From assembly GCA_002780675.1 (NCBI GenBank), contig PEUR01000203.1:1-9045 (forward strand): a stretch of 9,045 nucleotides of DNA. Reading direction: 5' to 3'. The stretch is from Gallionellales bacterium CG03_land_8_20_14_0_80_55_15 (GTDB taxonomy: Bacteria; Pseudomonadota; Gammaproteobacteria; Burkholderiales; Gallionellaceae). Each line of letters starts with the position of its first letter. Within the stretch, counting starts at the first letter, position 1. Made by a program: the position numbers and the translations under genes. Positions 8,625 through 9,045 of this stretch are shown piece by piece. Below the pieces are notes generated by a model. That model had not been told where the DNA came from and did not search any database. It saw nothing but the letters and a program-made list of their open reading frames with translations.

Positions 8625-8663
8625 AAAAAAGAAAATCGGGTGGGCAAAAAGTTGCCCACCCGA
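8625..8663 (-). terminator. Intrinsic terminator-like hairpin reading on the minus strand
   Basis: TCGGGTGGGCAA (8636-8647) and TTGCCCACCCGA (8652-8663) make a perfect 12-bp GC-rich stem with a 4-nt loop. On the minus strand the stem is followed at once by an 11-nt T-rich tract interrupted by one C (complement of 8625-8635). On the + strand only CTGGGG follows, so termination of sucB transcription here would be weak. No minus-strand gene is visible to the right within the window. Confidence 0.55.
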
Positions 8664-8769
8664 CTGGGGTTGATAGGTAAAACAATTCGACCTCGGTACA
8701 TTGGAGTCCTTCAAAAAATATTTTGTAGCATGATGAAACCATGGAAGATAACTATGCAACATTAAGTGA

Positions 8770-8804
8770 CTAGCTGCCGGGCTACCCCCGGCGGTGTTGA
8801 ATTT
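8770..8804 (-). repeat. Right inverted repeat of the post-sucB element
   Basis: It is the inverted partner of 8395-8429, with mismatches at 8772, 8783, 8794, 8795 and 8801. It carries the hairpin GCCGGG (8776-8781) and CCCGGC (8787-8792). It ends just before the proposed upstream region of the acuI-like gene. Confidence 0.75.
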
Positions 8805-8825
8805 CTCATGACAAACATACATGAG
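8805..8825. promoter_or_regulatory. Small palindrome upstream of the acuI-like gene
   Basis: CTCATG (8805-8810) and CATGAG (8820-8825) are perfect inverted 6-mers separated by 9 bp, 18 bp before ATG 8844. The spacing of about 15 bp centre to centre could suit a dimeric regulator. No regulator is recognised, and a 6-bp palindrome can arise by chance. Confidence 0.25.
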
Positions 8826-8843
8826 TTACAAACGGAAATCCCA

Positions 8844-9045
8844 ATGAAAAAATTTTCCGCCTACCGCATCTTCGAGCAAGACGGCAAATCTGTCGGGCGC
8901 TTCGTCGAGTTGAGGTTGGAGGATCTCGATCCCGGCGAGGTAGTCATCCAGTCGCATTATTCCAGCGTGAATTTCAAGGATGCGCTTGCTGCGACTGGTG
9001 CGGGGCGCGTGATACGTCGCTTTCCCTGCGTCGGCGGGGTGGATG
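8844..9045 (+). CDS. acuI: YhdH/AcuI-type NADPH quinone oxidoreductase / acrylyl-CoA reductase, N-terminal part
   Basis: The gene runs off the window end; 67 codons are visible of a family usually about 330 residues. It belongs to the medium-chain dehydrogenase/reductase superfamily. The segment HYSSVNFKDALAATGAGRVI (residues 38-57) followed by RRFPCVGGVD matches the YhdH/AcuI N-terminal pattern (E. coli YhdH has WSSLNYKDALAITGKGKII). AcuI enzymes reduce acryloyl-CoA to propionyl-CoA with NADPH; many homologues are simply labelled quinone oxidoreductase, and the NADPH-binding domain is outside the window. The ATG at 8844 has a weak GGAAA before it. An in-frame ATG at 8808 would add 12 residues with no better ribosome site, so 8844 is preferred. 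It is separate from the suc cluster by 491 bp and probably has its own promoter, which I could not locate. Confidence 0.8.
   Translation, partial: MKKFSAYRIFEQDGKSVGRFVELRLEDLDPGEVVIQSHYSSVNFKDALAATGAGRVIRRFPCVGGVD

Larger units (their letters stand above)
8395..8804. repeat. Non-coding repetitive element of about 410 bp bounded by 35-bp inverted repeats (MITE-like)
   Basis: The segment is delimited by 8395-8429 and 8770-8804, which are imperfect reverse complements (30 of 35 positions). Between them lie several strong hairpins: 8429-8463, 8505-8517, 8542-8552, the paired arms 8519-8527/8576-8584, and 8636-8663. The short reading frames across it (for example 8487-8765 on +, 8553-8822 on -) lack recognisable protein features and follow the hairpin sequences, so I treat it as non-coding. 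No transposase is present and I found no clear target-site duplication. The inner block around 8430-8620 resembles a dispersed intergenic repeat I recall from beta- and gammaproteobacterial genomes. Whether the inverted repeats are true mobile-element ends or two copies of a small REP-like hairpin is open. Confidence 0.6.

Noticed and set aside
8501..8699. GTACCGAG (8501-8508) and CTCGGTAC (8692-8699) as an additional long-range inverted repeat.
   Set aside because: It is only 8 bp over about 200 bp, it competes with better local hairpins, and it extends in neither direction.
8701..8755. Possible promoter for the acuI-like gene (TTGTAG at 8723 with GATAAC at 8747).
   Set aside because: The -35 matches only 3 of 6 bases, spacing is 18 and the -10 matches 4 of 6. 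Such matches are expected by chance in an AT-rich stretch.
8487..8765. A 92-codon + strand frame and 65/89-codon minus frames in the post-sucB spacer.
   Set aside because: They cross several perfect hairpins of the repetitive element, lack ribosome sites and show no protein-like pattern. They appear to be by-products of a non-coding repeat.
1..9045. Search for CRISPR arrays, tRNA or rRNA genes, phage or defence genes.
   Set aside because: No regularly spaced direct repeats, no tRNA cloverleaf or rRNA-like sequence, and no defence-type proteins were seen. Apart from the repeats, the window is core metabolism.

Overview
The window holds a TCA-cycle gene cluster on the + strand in the order sdhD (3' end only) - sdhA - sdhB - sdhE - gltA - sucA - sucB. 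A 491-bp gene-free stretch full of repeats follows, and then the 5' end of a YhdH/AcuI-type oxidoreductase gene. The linkage of sdh, gltA and odhAB (sucAB), the moderately GC-rich codon use and the SdhD tail ending in SVQILWAI all suggest a proteobacterium. A betaproteobacterium is most likely, possibly from the Nitrosomonadales/Gallionellaceae. That placement is an inference from gene order and recollected protein style, not from a search.

Positions 1-4326: the succinate dehydrogenase part has the membrane anchor SdhD (last 24 residues), the flavoprotein SdhA, the iron-sulfur protein SdhB and the flavinylation factor SdhE. A 74-bp gap leads to citrate synthase GltA. All catalytic and cofactor ligands that I checked in SdhA, SdhB and GltA are present. 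SdhE is unusual: 30 codons near its start are made of a long hairpin built from 7-bp repeats. Removing them restores an 80-residue protein of normal family size.

Positions 4323-8352: sucA (2-oxoglutarate dehydrogenase E1) starts at a GTG that overlaps the gltA stop by 4 bp. sucB (dihydrolipoyl succinyltransferase) overlaps the sucA end by 14 bp, with its Shine-Dalgarno inside sucA. These overlaps point to one transcript and coupled translation from gltA to sucB. Together the genes cover succinate to fumarate, oxaloacetate plus acetyl-CoA to citrate, and 2-oxoglutarate to succinyl-CoA. The shared E3 gene (lpd), often next to sucB in related bacteria, is not here.

Positions 8353-8843 have no convincing gene. 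A 9-bp-stem hairpin follows directly after the sucB stop. Next comes a roughly 410-bp segment (8395-8804) bounded by 35-bp imperfect inverted repeats (30/35 identical). It contains several strong hairpins, one of which looks like an intrinsic terminator for the minus strand. I read this as a dispersed, non-coding repetitive element of MITE-like form. An acuI/yhdH-like gene begins at 8844 and runs off the window end.

The core metabolic genes are ordinary. The observations worth following are the in-frame repeat insertion in sdhE and the inverted-repeat-bounded element after sucB.
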